A stretch of 64,000 nt of DNA from Tipula vernalis (GCA_958295665.1 OY282560.1:193194061-193258060), one strand, 5' to 3'. Counted from the first letter of the stretch, positions 33,901 to 44,338 are shown. Notes: generated from the sequence alone by a model not told the origin. Made by a program: numbers and translations.

Positions 33901-34253
33901 ATATTAGCACCTGTATCCAAAAGACCTTTAACTTTGTGACCATTAATGAGAATGTTTGTATATGGCCTTCCGTCTATTTCTGAATTAATAACAGTAGCAC
34001 ACACTTCCCGACCTATCTTTTTTTTAAATTTAAAATATTGCCAAGATCGATGAAATCTACTGACTGTCCTGCAAGGAATAGAATAATGGGGACGATTTAA
34101 TAATAATTTCGTTGATTCCGACGGTAAAGTTCGGGATCCGTATTGGTTACCACATCCTGACTTGGATGATTCGGGGTCGAATTTGGGCGTAGAAATGACT
34201 CCCGATTGGTCCATTTCCTCCCATCGGAGTTTCCCGAAGGTTTGACCTTGCAA
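30924..34253 (-). CDS. pol: Gypsy Pol polyprotein (protease, RT, RNase H, integrase), intact
   Basis: About 1,109 open codons. Order by residue: protease GLLDTGANISVLG (about 110-120); RT with VRLCLDARKVNEVTVKDAYP, STLDLKDAFWQIPL, TVMPFGLCNAPQSM and the catalytic box VYLDDLLIT (about 415-425); RNase H with FIQVDASSTGIGGVLF, TELECYAAVLSIKKF and FTVITDHASLRWLM; integrase HHCC zinc domain (HAPPSAAHMGIEK to CQVCK) and a D,D,E core (MDFLGP, ILTDNGRQF, then QSNASERVNRT). The tail ends IFHLKDIKV. All expected catalytic residues are visible. The frame is -1 relative to gag and overlaps its 3' end by about 157 bases, so expression probably needs a -1 ribosomal shift; the first Met of the frame is not necessarily a start. 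It acts in virus-like particles, then in the nucleus. Confidence 0.95.
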   Translation of the reverse strand: MQGQTFGKLRWEEMDQSGVISTPKFDPESSKSGCGNQYGSRTLPSESTKLLLNRPHYSIPCRTVSRFHRSWQYFKFKKKIGREVCATVINSEIDGRPYTNILINGHKVKGLLDTGANISVLGKGCEEFMSRIGIKFHHLPTTVSTASGVKERILGHINVEVQFNDSKKKMRLHLAPNLSQNLYLGIDFFNTFGIKLQVNEVVGSQNGVKSSVSSETTTHKLSLNQHKDLDRVISLFPPSSVRGLGRTNLITHKIDTGSANPIKQRYYAISPAVQSVLYKELDRMISLGVIEESESSWSSPVTIVTKPNGKVRLCLDARKVNEVTVKDAYPVPLIEGLLSRLEDTTFISTLDLKDAFWQIPLDDDAKCKTAFTVPGRPLYQFTVMPFGLCNAPQSMCRLMHKVIPHQYQDNIFVYLDDLLITTKTFEDHLKLLTLVAKRLNEANLTINIDKSKFLLTELPYLGHIIGGGCMRVNPEKVSAINAYPIPKTLKQLRRFLGMSGWYRRFIANFSAISAPLTDLLKSKGKISWTEAAQTSFDELKRSLTTAPVLVHPNYKLPFFIQVDASSTGIGGVLFQRYDDEEHPIAFYSHKLNATQRKYSVTELECYAAVLSIKKFRPYIEGFNFTVITDHASLRWLMSQSDLSGRLARWSLKLQGFQFQIEHRKGSNNIVPDALSRVYCEEIVPDGDRNNADDILHIDLNSPAFQDAEYLEKIATLQNLDNVESNCQVRDGKILICPNFSTRYQYTDLPVWKLFIPRSLATSLIVKAHAPPSAAHMGIEKTLERLKRHFFWPRMSKDVRDYVQECQVCKMSKAANYALRPNMGDFLSVGRSFQFLYMDFLGPYPRSKRGNVYLLIILDRYSKFVLLKPLREASALLLVEYLEREVFNVFSVPETILTDNGRQFQSHLFINLLNKYNVQHIKTPYHAPQSNASERVNRTILAAIRSYIPVNHSEWDLHISEIAATLRNVTHSSTMYSPHFLVFGQHQICHGSDYQLKKLLECDEDNDVAINHKSTRLNLVREEVVAHLKTAYLRNERQYNLRANHRDIAIGQRVFVRTFVRSAAPKQYSAKLAPKYIPAIIQSRVGNVAFQISDTDGKNLGIFHLKDIKV

Positions 34254-36016
34254 ACCGAGCAGTCTGGCTTAAACACATCATCCTGTCCACATCCGAAACA
34301 GAACACTCTGTTGATAGGAGTACCACAAAGCTTAAAAGTATGGCCTGGAGATTTGCAATTAAAGCATTTTAAATTATTCCTATCTGTAGAATCTACCACC
34401 CTTTGAGAAGAATGCATGTTATGGCCTCTTGTCCTATCTAATGCACAAATATCGTTATTATCGCTTGGATTACCTCCTGAACCCATATTTAATTCGTGAT
34501 CAGCTGCTTGGCAACCGACGGAATTTACTTGGTTTGTTGAACCTGAGTTAACAGGGTTATGGGTTTCTGAACTGAAATTACGGCATACTTCATGTATTTG
34601 GTTTCGGGCAGCTGTATGAAGCGGAATAAGTCCCTCTGGATTATACTTAATGTTTTTCCACAGCGTTTCGAGAACCTGGCATTCATGTGTTAGTTCTCGT
34701 ATGGATCGGATATTCTTACTAGCTAAAGCTACTTTCAACCCTGGACGCATATTGTCCATTAAGGTATCAAGAATATCTTGATCTGCAATCGGATTACGTG
34801 ATTGTAAGGCAATTTTAAAAATGGCATCTTGAAATTCATGGAATGACTCTTTCGGGTAGCCTTGCTTCCTCTGGTCCATAAAACGTTTAATATCCCTATC
34901 CGAATGACATAGGCAAAATCTATCCGTCATATCTAATTTAATTTGCTCCCAGGCCACTTCCACTGCCTGATTTCGTTCCAAATATGCCCAGTACCATTCG
35001 AGAGCGTCACCGAAAAGACAGCTAGTAATTTCTTCACTAATATCATTTAAAGGAATACGGCAACGTTTCGCCATATGTTCAATCCGATAAATGAAACGCT
35101 CAATCGGGATGTCGTTACGCGACCCACTAAATTTAATGTTCCATGATTTTAAAATTTTTGAGATCTGTTCTGTCGAATTGTAATTTTGGGCAGGGACTTG
35201 ATTAATATTTGGTAACAGGTTTATTTCACTCGAATGACGTTGGCCCTGATTGTATTTAACATTATTACCCTTGTTCTTTAAAGTTATTAAGAGATTTTCA
35301 ATACCCGTTACTATTTCTGTGAGATCACTTGTTTCTTTAGGCGTTGGCTGATCCAAAGTTAGACTTCTTGAGTCCGCTTGGTAGTTACCAATGATTGGAA
35401 GGTGACTTGGTCCTGGATTATTTGGAGTGCTCCTAGGAGGACTGAAGTTTGACAATTCGTCAAAATTAGGCATATAATTCCGATCTCTATTGAACCTAAG
35501 ATTCCTATTATTATCTCTGTTCCTAACCACAGGAGGAATTTCCGACATGTTATTTAGTGCAGCCTGGTTTTCTGATACTGTGGTTGTATTATGGTTAACA
35601 ACATTAGAGGATAACATTGAATCGACATTTCGATCTCTGATCATATGCAATACTTCTGTACATTTATTCTTAAATACTTTAATTTCCTCTGTCATTGTAT
35701 TTAACTGAGATAAGCGAGCGAGCCTTCCTTGTACGTGAAGTACACGAGTCTGGTACTGACCGAAATCGTGGTTTTCCTCGTTCCCTAAATTATCCAAACT
35801 AGTTGCCACTCTATTAAGTTTTAAGATACACATACGTAGTTCATGCGCCGGATTTTTAACGGCCGCTTCATGTGGAGTGTCATGCATTAGAATAGGAAAT
35901 CTTTGTTCTTCCTGAATTTGGGCTCGTAAAATTTGGTCGTTTTGCTGGGACTTTACAATGTGTCTTACATCGAACTCAACTTGAAGCTCGTCTTTACTAA
36001 GTTTTGATATATCCAT
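34097..36016 (-). CDS. gag: Gypsy Gag polyprotein, intact
   Basis: 639 codons beginning MDISKLSKDELQVEFDVRHI, the first ATG after the leader. The N-terminal third is charged and Gln-rich, the middle is Asn-rich and disordered. Residues about 280-460 form the capsid-like region (FSGSRNDIPIERFIYRIEHM, LFGDALEWYWAYL, AWEQIKLDMTDRF, then FHEFQDAIFKIALQSRN). A CX2CX4HX4C knuckle (CFNCKSPGHTFKLC) lies at about residues 555-568, followed by a second, degenerate one (CFGCGQDDVFKPDC), where Val occupies the His position. Gag should assemble particles and bind the element RNA. The gene overlaps pol, the usual arrangement for -1 frameshifting. Confidence 0.93.
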   Translation of the reverse strand: MDISKLSKDELQVEFDVRHIVKSQQNDQILRAQIQEEQRFPILMHDTPHEAAVKNPAHELRMCILKLNRVATSLDNLGNEENHDFGQYQTRVLHVQGRLARLSQLNTMTEEIKVFKNKCTEVLHMIRDRNVDSMLSSNVVNHNTTTVSENQAALNNMSEIPPVVRNRDNNRNLRFNRDRNYMPNFDELSNFSPPRSTPNNPGPSHLPIIGNYQADSRSLTLDQPTPKETSDLTEIVTGIENLLITLKNKGNNVKYNQGQRHSSEINLLPNINQVPAQNYNSTEQISKILKSWNIKFSGSRNDIPIERFIYRIEHMAKRCRIPLNDISEEITSCLFGDALEWYWAYLERNQAVEVAWEQIKLDMTDRFCLCHSDRDIKRFMDQRKQGYPKESFHEFQDAIFKIALQSRNPIADQDILDTLMDNMRPGLKVALASKNIRSIRELTHECQVLETLWKNIKYNPEGLIPLHTAARNQIHEVCRNFSSETHNPVNSGSTNQVNSVGCQAADHELNMGSGGNPSDNNDICALDRTRGHNMHSSQRVVDSTDRNNLKCFNCKSPGHTFKLCGTPINRVFCFGCGQDDVFKPDCSVCKVKPSGNSDGRKWTNRESFLRPNSTPNHPSQDVVTNTDPELYRRNQRNYY

Positions 36017-36890
36017 CGTGACTTATAAAAATGTTTAAGAGAAAATTTAATATAAACCTCAACCAATCGGTAGAGTGACAAAAAAAAATATACGCGTTGT
36101 AAGCGGGAGAAAACAATATAGTTTTAACCTTAATACCTAGAACCCAAAATTTGTTAGTTAATATAAATAATTCAATATAATATAATAATATAAATAAATT
36201 AATCAAAACTAAAAATATAATATAACAAAGAAAATTAATAATAATAGCGATTTATGACAAATAATATACGTATCAATACACAAAATTTCAGGAGATGATC
36301 AAGTAAGCATGAATGATCCTTGCAACTGATGAGTACGACTATTAGACTTCAGATTAAACAAAATGATGATTTATTCCGGACTATTAACATTTAATTCTAT
36401 CAGCCATATATACTGAGATATATCTGCGTCCGTACTAAACTGGGGATTACCATTGCCATTCTATTTATCAAATAACGTCATCGAAACACACCGTGGAAAC
36501 CAATGCATAGTTTACAAGCATTGCCAATCAAAACACGAGTGTGGCGAACATTACGAAATTCATGGCAAGATATTATAACAAAGTTAATTGCTTCACTCCA
36601 GTCATATTTGCAACCGCACAAAATTTCAAAACCGTTGGTCGATATTGGGGTAAATATGACTAGACAAATTCAAAACACTGGAAAAAAACGTTGAGAATTG
36701 AAAATTTGCAAAAGATATTTTTCTCTGAAAAATTGAACTTTATTAATTCACATGCTGCTCTCACTTGAGTCAAAACGAAAATCGAATTTCCGGATGCAAG
36801 TATGAATGTGAACTTAAACGAATAATTTTAACTAACGACAAAAATGTTATGCACACTATAATAAAAAAATTGTAAAATTACCTAAGTTGT
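36017..36890 (-). other. Untranslated leader of the young Gypsy element
   Basis: About 0.87 kb between the primer site and the gag start on the minus strand, with no sizeable sense ORF. Packaging and dimerisation signals would be expected here; none can be pointed to by eye. Confidence 0.7.
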
Positions 36891-36907
36891 CCTTGGTTTG
36901 GGCGCCA
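36890..36907 (-). promoter_or_regulatory. tRNA-Lys-like primer-binding site
   Basis: On the minus strand, one base after the 5' LTR end, the sequence reads TGGCGCCCAAACCAAGG. The first ten bases match the fly tRNA-Lys primer site TGGCGCCCAACGTGGGG; the rest diverges. Confidence 0.75.
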
Positions 36908-36908
36908 C

Positions 36909-38330
36909 TGTAACCAAATGTACCGGTTCGAGTTAACCCTCTCATTCGGAACACCGGTTAACAGAATATCCAGGCCATTCTTCAGCCGCAGCATTTTGCC
37001 GGCCGTGCTCAGTCGAAGGGTGGGTTAACGCTGAGAATGACCTGGACCTTGAAAGCTGCATAACACAAATTATCTCATCAGCCGAACACTCCACTCACAC
37101 CTTACATTTCGATCATCTCCTGAAAATTACAAAATTTAAACACACATTTTTAATTTTTTTCAAAACATTATAACTAAATTATATTTATTAATAATGAACA
37201 ACATTTTTTTATCGGTATACAAGCAATGTTTATTGCCCAAATTCAATATTTTTTCCTTTTCCCTCCCTTCGTCCCGAAATCTGGTCCTCTCCGACTTTCG
37301 ATGACACGGTGAGCTCGCCGTATCGCCAATTCGCCGTTTCTACAAATAAATAATTAAATAATACCCTATGCGTGGGAGATTAGAAAAAAAAATAATAAAT
37401 TTGTCTTAAACAGAATTAACAAAAAAAATTAATAATAAATAAAAATGTTGGTCATCAAAAAAAAAAATACCAATAAATTAATAACTAATAATAATACATA
37501 AATTACGACATGTTGGGGTAGGTATTTATCGCCACCTTTGGAGCTTGCATCATCAATGCCAGTGTCCCCTATTTTGATCTGTACCATGCGGTACCACGGC
37601 AATCTCCTTACTCACGCTCGGGGCTGTGCCCTCGTCTTCGTGGTCACCAGAGCTATAACTCGCCAATGCCCGTCTGACACGGACTCCTGAAACAACACAA
37701 AAATAACCCCGCGTGTCGGACACGGGTTCTCTTGCCTTGGTGTTTTTTTTTCTTTTTTTTTGTTGAATGTTACACACACAATAATAACTTTATATATGTT
37801 TTAGTTTTTTTTTTTTTTATTTTTTTCTGTTTGTTTGGTTTTTGCACACAATAGTTATCCGATCACACACAATGGCCACAAGAGTACCTTTTTTAAGAAA
37901 GTATTGTCTTTACGTTTTTATTTTTATTTTTAATTTATTTATTTTTATTTATCCAATAATTTTAGGCTTATTCTTACCCGTGTTTTATATTTTTTTTTTT
38001 CCTTGTGTTTTTTTGTTTATCGTGTCTCCGTATTTGTAATTTTTATTTCTTTTCTCCTGAATTGCATCCACTCGCCATCAGCTCTCGATCCAAAAAGAAT
38101 TATTTTTTTGAAGTTTATGACAAACCAGCAAAAAAAAAAGTAAATAAATGTTATGTCATCCAATTATTTTGCCATCTGCACTAATGGTATGATAACTTTA
38201 TCCGGTTCAGACAAGACTTGAACCAAAATTTGTTCACCACTAACATATATGGCGCCTTAATGTTGCTTAATTTATACAATCAAAAATTGTATATTAACAC
38301 TATGCCGCCCAAGATGCTTACATCGTTACA
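36909..38330 (-). repeat. 5' LTR of the young Gypsy element
   Basis: 1,422-bp copy matching 29,404-30,823 almost base for base; extra single bases lie in an A run near 37,460 and a T run near 37,995, and one substitution is seen near 37,896. Contains the same 74-codon sense open frame (37,777-37,553). Confidence 0.96.
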
Positions 38331-38334
38331 AGGG

Positions 38335-38420
38335 TTCTGGGCAATAAAATCCCAACAATAGATGAATTCAACACATAATTAATAGAAATTGAAGGGGTAA
38401 TTAATTCGAAGGCCGCTATT
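38335..38420 (+). pseudogene. BEL B integrase, continuation after the Gypsy insertion
   Basis: Immediately after the AGGG duplication the plus strand encodes LGNKIPTIDEFNT, a stop, then LIEIEGVINSKA. These are the helix and the IEA.LNSRPL-like segment that normally follow the last catalytic block of BEL integrases. It confirms that the Gypsy element landed inside an existing BEL coding region. Sequence identity is lost at about 38,420. Confidence 0.8.
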
Positions 38421-39700
38421 GCCTATCCATTTATTATCCATTAATTTACCACCGTAATGTTAAGCATGTGAAAGAATATTCGGCGGTACCATTTTAAGGA
38501 TTTATACTTTATGCGATATCGGCCAATAAAACTGTCGTGCAAATCGACACCTCCCATATGCCGATTATATTGTTGGATTATTTCTAGGGATTCAATATTC
38601 ACTTCAACACGCTTTTTATTATTCCACCTTTTAATAATTGACAAAGGATTTGCTTCAACAACACTCGAGACGAGAGTTACTGGCTTATTATAATTCCATT
38701 TAATTAGACATAAGTCAGCACCATCAAATGTTGAAGTGTTTTCTTTGTAGGACCCTCTCTGTAGTTTGGTAAATTATAGTACAGTCTTTAGCTTTGAATT
38801 TGGAACCCTGTTGCGCCTAATTGTTCCAATATAAAGAATTCCCTATTGTTGAAAGAATAGGAATATCACAAGAAATTTTGTAAGCCATGGTTCGTGGATT
38901 AGGTCTACATACATGGTCGGACTGCTATATCTGCAGTAGCTCCAGGTTTTTCTTCGTTTGTAATTCTGTAGTTATTCTCTTGAGCGGAGTAAACTTCGAA
39001 ATTGTACACGTAACCTATAATATAAAAAAGTTCATAAAACTATTATAAAGATGAATAAAAAATAACAAAGTTTACCAGAAGATCCTCCTGTTAACGCAAA
39101 GATTTTAAAACCCCATTTATATCGCACAGATCTAGAGGTTTGAGAGTACTTCTGTTGTAAAAGATTTAACATCGGTTGTAGCTTAAATAATCGGTCATAA
39201 TCGGTTAATAATCGGTCTTCTTGTCGACGAAATGTAGGTTGCTTTTATGTTTTAGAAATATTTTAATGACATTGCTTTCTGACCTGTTTTCTTTGCCACA
39301 AATGCATTCCAATACAGCTCTGTGTTGGGAAGTTGATGCATGGATTAAATCAAACAAATTCCTAGGAATTTTTTCAATTCTGATTTTGATAAAACAATCG
39401 TCATTGCTAATACCTTGTTGTTCCTGTTCAAGTGGTTCCCCGCCACCTATTTCTATGCTATCAAATATATACATAAGTGTCTTCTAATTTGATGTTGCTG
39501 GCAAACATTATTAGGATATTTTTAATACTGTTAATCCCCTGTTTTCTTCGATGACCGCGCCCCACTCGTTATTAACTAGCTTGTCATCTTCCTCGTCGTT
39601 TGTGTCGTCGTCGCTACCGTCAGACCATTTTTCAATTATTTTTGCTATGTCTTGAAGAGATAAATATTTTGATCTAGCCATTGAGGCCAAACACATATAG
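38421..39700 (-). pseudogene. piggyBac-family transposase relic
   Basis: Reading the minus strand from right to left: ARSKYLSLQDIAKIIEKWSD with an acidic run SDDDTNDEEDD (39,690-39,560) looks like a piggyBac N-terminus. Then FIKIRIEKIPRNLFDLI (about 39,390), KWGFKIFALTGGSSG (about 39,110-39,070), GYVYNFEVYSAQE (about 39,010-38,970), FDGADLCLIKWNYNKPVTLV, and at 38,644-38,441 IKRWNNKKRVEVN with QQYNRHMGGVDLHDSFIGRY and KWYRRIFFHMLNITVVN. The last segment with MGGVDL carries a catalytic Asp of the DDE/D core. Internal deletions and stops break the gene; no TTAA-flanked CCC termini or C-terminal Cys-rich domain were found. Confidence 0.88.
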
Positions 39701-41290
39701 TTTACTTAGCAATTATTGTTAAAATAAATTGATTTTAATAATTAAATCCTATTTAATATTGTAACTCTTTTATGTTTGGACAACTACAGGTCCAAATATA
39801 TAGTTACATTTGTTTTACTGAAACTCTTGCTCAAACAAAACTTGCTCATACAACAAAAATAATTAATTTGCTGCTTATTTTCAATTCGAACATACTTGTA
39901 TATCCGCAAATTGCTATAAATATATATGTACTAGGTTTCATAATTTTTTATTTTTTTTTAATTTGAATATCGTGACGTGTAATCATTTCTAATGAACCCA
40001 TCTATCTGCACTTTTTTTTTGTTTTTCTAATTCGATGCGCTTTTCATCTTTCCCTGTGGTACGAAAATAATATTATTATATATTTAAAAATGATAATGAG
40101 ACACGATTTTAAAGCAAAAATGCATAAAGAAGACCTAAAATTATAATTCATTAGCTTTCATGTTTCTAATTTAATTTAAATTTAGTATTATTGTTTGCCT
40201 TAAAGTTTAGATTAATTTTTAATTAAATTTCTATGGCATACCTACCTTTAAATGAAAGAAAATGTTGTCTGTATTATAAAACCAATCGTATACAAAAATT
40301 AAATATAGTTTTCTCATTTAAAGGTGTAAACATATTGAAATAATGAATATAAACTAATTAGGTGATTAGAAATTATAATAAAATAAATTGTTTTTGTACC
40401 GTTGCTGCTGTGAAAATATGACGAAAGTCACGATTTGCTTATATTTCAACGCTGTAACACAGTATAAACGCGAAGTTTAGTTAGCAATGCATATTTTCTA
40501 TATAAATTATTTTATTACTTATTATAGATACATGAATGTAATAATTTTAATTGCATTTTTTTACAACCGATGACGATATGGTGTAATTTTATTTAATTAA
40601 AAACGAAATTAATTCCGTTTTAGATGAAAATGAAATTAAATTTCATTTTTATTTAATGTTTAACGCGCGCGCTGTTTAATTGATTAATGACGTAAACGAT
40701 TTACGTATTGGATAAACGGGACATTATTTAATAAACGCTACAGTAGGTATATACAGGGTGTCACTTGAATAAGTGAGACTACGGAATAAATTGAAAAAGT
40801 GATACTTTGTCAAAAAATGTGCCAAAGAAGCTTACTTGATTTTAAACGGAGAATATATTTTATAATGTAGTTTATTTTTGATGAACGAGTTCATATTATT
40901 TCAATCTCAATATATTTTCTTAAAATGTAAACACATATTTTTATTCTGTTTGAAAAATTAACCCCTTAGCGCATTATTTTTTTTTATTTGACAAAGTTTT
41001 AATTTGCATTGAAAAACCATAAATAACAAAACATAAAATTTTAAAAGGTCGAATCGGGCCAAATCAGCTATAAACTAAAGCCCTGGAGTAAATTTCATAA
41101 CAATATTTTATTTACAAAAAGCCAGTTTATTTACTTACAACCTTACCAACCTTTGCTCCTCAGTCTTTGTTTCGTCTCAAATTACAACCAGACAATTTTC
41201 TATTTTCTCAAAGGCAAACATGCAATATTTGACCTAAAATGTCTACTGCACAGAAATGTTACCATCAAGGAATCCAGGAAAAGAAATGGG
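39701..41290. other. Gene-free AT-rich stretch
   Basis: No supportable coding region. The phrase TATATACAGGGTGTCACTTG at about 40,748 resembles the tip of some DNA transposons, but no inverted partner was found. Confidence 0.55.
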
Positions 41291-42450
41291 TCTGTACAAA
41301 ATGTAAAGTGCCAATAATATGGACACACTAGAGCATATTGGACTACATCCGTCGTTAGTAGTTCTGAAAAAGTTAAAAAACTATCACATAATATACAGGA
41401 ACTAATCCTGAAAAAGCGAAAAATTCGCCGTCAATGGCAGCAAACAAAATCGAGCTATTAAAGCTCTTAGATTTGCCTTGCGGGGCGAAAAACAAGAGCC
41501 TCCAGAAGTATTTAAATGATCTCTCGGCAAATGAAAGGACAAATTATTATTTGTGGAAGGCAACAACGAATTTAGAAAGGCCAACAAATCCTAATCCACC
41601 GATTACACAACGAATTGAAAATTGTGCGAAAAGTGATAAAGAAAAAGCCAATGCTTTTGTTGCTCATTTAACAACAGTATTCGTACCATACGAAGAAGAT
41701 AATTATTTCTTGCTACTCCTAGAAAGTATAATTGGAAGAAACTTAAAAATATATTTCAAAATTGCATAAACCAGAAAAAGGCACCAGGGCATGATCTCAG
41801 TACTAGAAAAATGATAAGGGAATTACCAGATATAATACATAAAATTAATAACATTCATATTCAACGCATTCATAATATTCCTTCAAAATGCAAGATATCT
41901 TTGATCACAAGGATACATAAGCCAGGAAAAAATAAAACGAAGATCTCATAATATCGTCCAATAAACATGCTGGCAACAATCTTAAAGCTATCTGGAATCA
42001 TTTTACTAACGAAATTGAAACGAATATTACAAGAACAGCGCGTTATTCCAAACCACTAGTTTGTATTCCAAAACCAACATGGTACCACAGAGCCAGTACA
42101 CAGAAGTGTAAATGAAATATTGTTCTGCTACTAATATACAAAATTAAATAGCTTCTACGGAAAATTTTTTACTAAGTTTTAAGAAATTAACCTCTACAAA
42201 AGCAATGCATGGTCAAAAAAATAGCACAACTAATTACTTAAATGATATTAATGCAAGAGTCACGCAAGGCAGCGTTCTAGGACCATATTATACTTGTTGA
42301 ACATAGGCGATTTACCTGTAAACAACAAAGTAATTCCGACCTTTTGTCGATGGTACAAAAAAGTTACAGAATCATTTAAACAAAATCGCGGATTGGCTGA
42401 TGTCATTGCGAATAAAAGTGAACGAAAACAAATTAACTCACGTTGAACAA
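41290..42450 (+). pseudogene. Jockey-family LINE relic (ORF1 knuckle and ORF2 RT)
   Basis: At about 41,310-41,345 the text KCQ.YGHTRAYW is a worn ORF1 zinc knuckle. ORF2 follows after a deletion of the endonuclease: KNKSLQKYLNDLSANERTNY, YLWKATTNLERPTNPNPPI (41,490-41,610), APGHDLIS (about 41,785), KCKISLITRIHKPGKN and YRPINMLATILKL (about 41,890-41,985), a QGSVLGP-type block (42,268-42,285), and finally LNKIADWLMSLRIKVNENKL plus THV at 42,378-42,440. The FADD block is missing. Stops occur throughout. Wording is close to Drosophila jockey/Doc ORF2. The relic ends where the hexamer satellite begins. Confidence 0.85.
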
Positions 42451-42455
42451 ACTCC

Positions 42456-44338
42456 GATATGGATGTGGAGGTGGATGTGGATGTGGATGTGGATGTGGAT
42501 GTGGATGTCGATGTGGATGTGGATATGGATGTGGATGTGGATGTGGTGGATGTGGAGGTGGATGTGGATGTGGATATGGATGTGGATGTGGATGTGGATG
42601 TCGATGTGGATGTGGATATGGATGTGGATGTGGATGTGGATGTGGATGTGGATGTGGATGTGGATGTGGATGTGGATGTGGATGTGGATGTGGATGTGGA
42701 TGTGGATGTGGATGTGGATGTGGATGTGGATGTGGATGTGGATGTGGATGTGGATGTGGATGTGGATGTGGATGTGGATGTGGATGTGGATGTGGATATG
42801 GATGTGGATGTGGATGTGGATGTGGATGTGGATGTGGATGTGGATGTGGATGTGGATGTGGATGTGGATGTGGATGTGGATGTGGATGTGGATGTGGATG
42901 TGGATGTGGATGTGGATGTGGATGTGGATGTGGATGTGGATGTGGATGTGGATGTGGATGTGGATGTGGATGTGGATGTGGATGTGGATGTGGATGTGGA
43001 TGTGGATGTGGATGTGGATGTGGATGTGGATGTGGATGTGGATGTGGACGTGGATGTGGATGTGGATGTGGATGTGGATGTGGATGTGGATGTGGATGTG
43101 GATGTGGATGTGGATGTGGATGTGGATGTGGATGTGGATGTGGATGTGGATGTGGATGTGGATGTGGATGTGGATGTGGATGTGGATGTGGATATGGATG
43201 TGGATGTGGATGTGGATGTGGATGTGGATGTGGATGTGGATGTGGATGTGGATGTGGATGTGGATGTGGATGTGGATGTGGATGTGGATGTGGATGTGGA
43301 TGTGGATGTGGATGTGGATGTGGATGTGGATGTGGATGTGGATGTGGATGTGGATGTGGATGTGGATGTGGATGTGGATGTGGATGTGGATGTGGATGTG
43401 GATGTGGATGTGGATGTGGATGTGGATGTGGATGTGGATGTGGATGTGGATGTGGATGTGGATGTGGATGTGGATGTGGATGTGGATGTGGATGTGGATG
43501 TGGATGTGGATGTGGATGTGGATGTGGATGTGGATGTGGATGTGGATGTGGATGTGGATGTGGATGTGGATGTGGATGTGGATGTGGATGTGGATGTGGA
43601 TGTGGATGTGGATGTGGATGTGGATGTGGATGTGGATGTGGATGTGGATGTGGATGTGGATGTGGATGTGGATGTGGATGTGGATGTGGATGTGGATGTG
43701 GATGTGGATGTGGATGTGGATGTGGATGTGGATGTGGATGTGGATGTGGATGTGGATGTGGATGTGGATGTGGATGTGGATGTGGATGTGGATGTGGATG
43801 TGGATGTGGATGTGGATGTGGATGTGGATGTGGATGTGGATGTGGATGTGGATGTGGATGTGGATGTGGATGTGGATGTGGATGTGGATGTGGATGTGGA
43901 TGTGGATGTGGATGTGGATGTGGATGTGGATGTGGATGTGGATGTGGATGTGGATGTGGATGTGGATGTGGATGTGGATGTGGATGTGGATGTGGATGTG
44001 GATGTGGATGTGGATGTGGATGTGGATGTGGATGTGGATGTGGATGTGGATGTGGATGTGGATGTGGATGTGGATGTGGATGTGGATGTGGATGTGGATG
44101 TGGATGTGGATGTGGATGTGGATGTGGATGTGGATGTGGATGTGGATGTGGATGTGGATGTGGATGTGGATGTGGATGTGGATGTGGATGTGGATGTGGA
44201 TGTGGATGTGGATGTGGATGTGGATGTGGATGTGGATGTGGATGTGGATGTGGATGTGGATGTGGATGTGGATGTGGATGTGGATGTGGATGTGGATGTG
44301 GATGTGGATGTGGATGTGGATGTGGATGTAGATATTGA
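42456..44338. repeat. (GATGTG)n hexanucleotide satellite, ~1.88 kb
   Basis: About 313 tandem copies of GATGTG. The first ~740 bp contains variant units: GATATG, GATGTC, GACGTG (near 43,045) and a GTGGTGGATGTGGAGGTG irregularity near 42,545. From about 43,197 to 44,327 the array is perfect, roughly 188 identical units. Since six is a multiple of three and no unit frame gives a stop, several frames on both strands stay open over the whole array and appear as long Trp-Met, Cys-Gly, Asp-Val or His-Ile ORFs. These are artefacts. The length may be compressed or expanded in the assembly. Confidence 0.98.

Larger units (their letters stand above)
29404..38330 (-). mobile_element. Complete young Ty3/Gypsy element (Osvaldo/Ulysses-like?) nested in BEL B
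   Basis: 8,927 bp flanked by AGGG duplications (29,400-29,403 and 38,331-38,334). LTRs are 1,420 and 1,422 bp and differ, by eye, by two single-base indels in A or T runs and one substitution. Termini are TGTAAC...GTTACA. On the minus strand the order is 5' LTR, primer site, gag (36,016-34,097), pol (34,253-30,924), 3' LTR. Both ORFs are uninterrupted. Long LTRs plus a tRNA-Lys-like primer site fit the Osvaldo/Ulysses group of Drosophila, which is an inference. No env ORF was seen. Confidence 0.95.
27310..38420 (+). mobile_element. BEL/Pao retrotransposon B, split by a young Gypsy insertion
   Basis: Left part 27,310-29,403: zinc region, protease, pol N-terminal part, then a deletion of the RT palm, and integrase up to the last catalytic block. 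Right part 38,335-38,420: the integrase frame resumes for about 28 codons before the piggyBac relic starts. The two halves are separated by a complete Gypsy element with a 4-bp duplication AGGG. No LTRs of this BEL copy were found. Confidence 0.82.

Noticed and set aside
40740..40800. ACAGGGTGTCACTTG, a phrase resembling tips of some DNA transposons
   Set aside because: No inverted partner or target duplication found nearby.
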